From: an uncultured Bacilli bacterium
GTDB taxonomy: Bacteria > Bacillota_I > Bacilli_A > RF39 > UBA660
DNA: 13,887 nt
Assembly: GCA_947631365.1 (NCBI GenBank)
Contig: CANRLB010000024.1
Coordinates: 1-13,887 of the forward strand
Direction: 5' to 3'
Shown piece after piece: positions 11,791 through 13,887 of this stretch. The notes beneath the pieces are model-generated. The model saw only the letters and a program-made list of their open reading frames with translations, did not search any database and was not told the DNA's origin. Position 1 is the first letter of the stretch; each line of letters starts with the position of its first letter. The translations under genes and the position numbers were made by a program.

Positions 11791-13563
11791 ATGTTAAAAT
11801 TATTAAGCAATTTAGGTAAAAAACAATTTTTTTATGCATTAATATGTGTCATTTTCATTTCAATTAACGTTTTTTTAGAATTGAAGATACCAGATTATAT
11901 GTCCAAAATAACTATTTTAGTTCAAACTGAAGGTAGTACAATGTCTTCAATTTTAAAAGAAGGCGGTTATATGTTATTATGTGCTTTTGGTTCATTAATA
12001 GCTAGTTTTGTAGTTGGTTATTTTGCTGCCACCGTTGCGGCTTATTTTGGTAAAATAACTAGATTTAATATTTTTTCTAAAGTTTCATCTTTTGGAACAG
12101 AGGAAATGAAAAAGTTTCAAACTAGTTCTTTAATTACAAGAACCACTAATGATGTTACGCAAGTTCAAATGTTGATAGCTATGGGACTTCAAGCAATTAT
12201 TAAAGCTCCCATTATGGCAACATGGGCAGTATTGAAAATCCTTGGTAAAAATTTAATTTGGAGTTTAGCTACCTTTATTGGAGTTGTAATATTGCTTTTA
12301 ACAATTATTATTTTAATGTTTAGAGTATTTCCTAAATTTAAATTAGTTCAAAAATTAACAGATAATTTAAATCGTATCACAAGAGAAAATTTAATAGGTA
12401 TTAGAGTTATTAGAGCTTTTAATGCTGAAGATTATCAACAAAAGAAATTTGAAAGTGCTAATGAAGAGTTAAAGAATTTACAATTATTTAATCAAAAAAA
12501 TATGGGATTACTTAATCCTGTTATGTCTTTAGTTATGAATGGTTTGTCACTATCTATTTATTTAATTGGAGTTGTTTTAATTAATAAAGCTAATATGATG
12601 GACAAAATATCTCTTTTTGGCGATATGGTAGTTTTCTCATCATATGCTATGCAAGTTTTAATGTCATTTATGATGTTAATTATGATTTTTATGATTTATC
12701 CAAGGGCTCAAGTATCCGCTAAAAGAATATTAGAAGTATTAGAAACAGAGTCAACAATTAAAGATGGTAATGTAACTAAGGGTAAAGAAATTGGAACTGT
12801 TGAATTTAAACATGTTTCTTTTAAATACCCAGATGCTGAAGAATATATTTTAGAAGATATTTCTTTTAAAGCTGAAAAGGGCGAGACTGTTGCGTTTATT
12901 GGATCAACTGGCTCTGGAAAGAGTACTCTTATTAATTTAGTTCCAAGGTTTTATGATGCTACAGAAGGTGAAGTTTTAGTTGATGGAGTTAACGTTAAAG
13001 ATTATAAAATAGAATGTTTAAATAATATATTAGGGTATGTTTCTCAAAAAGCTGTAATATTTAGAGGAACAATAAAAGAAAATGTTTCGTATGGCAATAA
13101 TGGTAAGAAAAAAGCTTCTTTAAATAAAATAAAAGAAGCAGTAAATGTAGCTCAAGGAACTGAATTTGTAGAAAGTCTTCCTGATACTTATGATCATGAA
13201 ACAGCTCAATCAGGGACTAATCTTTCTGGTGGCCAAAAGCAAAGAATAGCAATAGCAAGAGCAATTGCTAGAGATCCAGAAATTTATATATTTGATGATT
13301 CTTTTAGCGCTCTTGATTATAAAACAGATTTAAACTTACGAAAAGAATTAAAAAAATATACTAAAGATGCTACTAATTTAATTGTGGCTCAAAGGATTGG
13401 GACAATCAAAAATGCCGATAAAATATTAGTTTTAGATGATGGCAAATTAGTTGGTATCGGAACTCATAAAGAGCTTTTAAAAAATTGCCAAGTTTATAAA
13501 GAAATTGCTTTATCACAATTATCAAGTAATGAACTTGAAAAAGATTTAGAAGGAGGTATGTAA
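11791..13563 (+). CDS. ABC exporter half-transporter with degenerate ATP site (heterodimer subunit 1)
   Basis: This 590-residue protein has the full type IV exporter half-transporter layout: six transmembrane helices in about residues 1-310, then an ATP-binding domain. Walker A is GSTGSGKST (371-379), the signature is LSGGQ (478-482) and Walker B ends IYIFDDS. After Walker B the usual catalytic Glu is Asp503, and the H-loop His is Gln534 (IVAQRIGTI). These changes mark the subunit carrying the degenerate site in heterodimeric exporters such as LmrCD, BmrCD and TM287/288. The partner gene starts 1 nt after the stop and should carry the hydrolysing site. The ATG is 10 nt after AAAGGTG. The substrate may be a drug, lipid or peptide; sequence does not say. 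It lies directly after the candidate toxin-antitoxin locus but has its own promoter. Confidence 0.93.
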   Translation: MLKLLSNLGKKQFFYALICVIFISINVFLELKIPDYMSKITILVQTEGSTMSSILKEGGYMLLCAFGSLIASFVVGYFAATVAAYFGKITRFNIFSKVSSFGTEEMKKFQTSSLITRTTNDVTQVQMLIAMGLQAIIKAPIMATWAVLKILGKNLIWSLATFIGVVILLLTIIILMFRVFPKFKLVQKLTDNLNRITRENLIGIRVIRAFNAEDYQQKKFESANEELKNLQLFNQKNMGLLNPVMSLVMNGLSLSIYLIGVVLINKANMMDKISLFGDMVVFSSYAMQVLMSFMMLIMIFMIYPRAQVSAKRILEVLETESTIKDGNVTKGKEIGTVEFKHVSFKYPDAEEYILEDISFKAEKGETVAFIGSTGSGKSTLINLVPRFYDATEGEVLVDGVNVKDYKIECLNNILGYVSQKAVIFRGTIKENVSYGNNGKKKASLNKIKEAVNVAQGTEFVESLPDTYDHETAQSGTNLSGGQKQRIAIARAIARDPEIYIFDDSFSALDYKTDLNLRKELKKYTKDATNLIVAQRIGTIKNADKILVLDDGKLVGIGTHKELLKNCQVYKEIALSQLSSNELEKDLEGGM

Positions 13564-13564
13564 A

Positions 13565-13887
13565 ATGCATCCTGGAAGAAGAGGAATGAATAATAATGAA
13601 AAAGCTAAAGATTTTAAAAAATCAATGATAAGTTTAATTAAATATTGCCGTCCTTATTTAATTCCTGTTTTACTTGCTACTATCCTTGCTATTATAAGTG
13701 CTATAATGTCTATTATTGGTCCTGATAAATTAAGAGACATTACTAATCTTATTACGGAAGGGCTTCTTACGGGCATAAATATAACTAGAGTTAAAAAAAT
13801 AGCTTTGTTTTTAATTATTATTTATTTAATAAGTGCTGTTTTTGGTTATATAGAACAAGTTATTATGGCTATTGTTACTAATAAATT
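13565..13887 (+). CDS. ABC exporter half-transporter subunit 2, N-terminal part (runs off window)
   Basis: The frame stays open from ATG 13565 to the end of the window (107 codons). The strong SD AGGAGGT (13551-13557) lies in the last codons of the preceding gene. The protein opens MHPGRRGMNNNEKAKDF, a basic, Gly/Arg-containing leader common in the second subunit of heterodimeric MDR-type exporters, followed by SLIKYCRPYLIP, the usual start of the transmembrane domain, and the first two hydrophobic helices (about residues 29-50 and 78-100). The ATP-binding domain is outside the window. Pairing with the upstream degenerate subunit predicts a canonical catalytic Glu and H-loop His here. Confidence 0.88.
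   Translation, partial: MHPGRRGMNNNEKAKDFKKSMISLIKYCRPYLIPVLLATILAIISAIMSIIGPDKLRDITNLITEGLLTGINITRVKKIALFLIIIYLISAVFGYIEQVIMAIVTNK

Noticed and set aside
1..13887. TGA read as tryptophan (Mollicutes code 4)
   Set aside because: All conserved Trp positions use TGG and no gene needs an internal TGA; absence of TGA stops among about 13 genes is only weak evidence in such AT-rich DNA.

Overview
The window is very AT-rich (roughly a quarter G+C by eye) and densely coded. It has strong AGGAG/AGGTGA-type Shine-Dalgarno (SD) sites, extended -10 promoters and short hairpin-plus-T-run terminators. With its Dlt-like cell-surface genes, this suggests a low-GC member of the Bacillota, or of the related Bacilli/Mycoplasmatota lineages that live in guts. 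Tryptophan is encoded by TGG and there is no sign of TGA recoding. Everything here is read from the sequence alone, without database searches.

Layout. (1) Positions 1-3221 carry the 3' part of a Dlt-like operon on +: the C-terminal part of a fold-type III PLP decarboxylase, an acyl/peptidyl carrier protein, an MBOAT O-acyltransferase and a DltD/SGNH-like membrane-anchored partner. These would activate, carry, export and esterify a small acyl or aminoacyl group onto a surface polymer; the loading ligase presumably lies upstream. (2) At 3272-3667 is a small membrane-anchored PepSY protein, ending at a terminator shared with a convergent minus-strand gene. (3) At 3693-5678 (-) is a large helical protein of unknown function whose N-terminus resembles a J-domain without HPD. 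(4) From 5793 onward come a CapA-like protein, a membrane-anchored XRE regulator, a flavin reductase-like protein (TTG start), an M14-type metallocarboxypeptidase-like protein with a large insertion, a Cys-His-Asp (transglutaminase/papain-like) protein and a membrane-anchored DNA/RNA non-specific endonuclease. (5) Positions 11202-11790, apparently empty of long ORFs, hold the most interesting element: a 28-residue hydrophobic peptide gene on the minus strand (11294-11380) that looks like a type I toxin. Two small + strand RNAs with their own promoters and terminators flank it, and all three predicted transcripts begin with the same 27-nt hairpin motif. (6) Positions 11791 to the end encode a heterodimeric ABC exporter. 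The first half-transporter has a degenerate ATP site (Asp instead of Glu after Walker B, Gln in the H-loop); the second is cut by the window edge.

How the parts work together: the surface-modification operon, the CapA-like protein, the surface nuclease and the ABC exporter all point to cell-envelope functions. The candidate toxin-antitoxin locus between the nuclease and the exporter looks like an independent regulatory or selfish module. It resembles in outline the Fst/par and TxpA/RatA type I systems, but it has two antitoxin-like RNAs and an inverted rather than directly repeated 5' motif.
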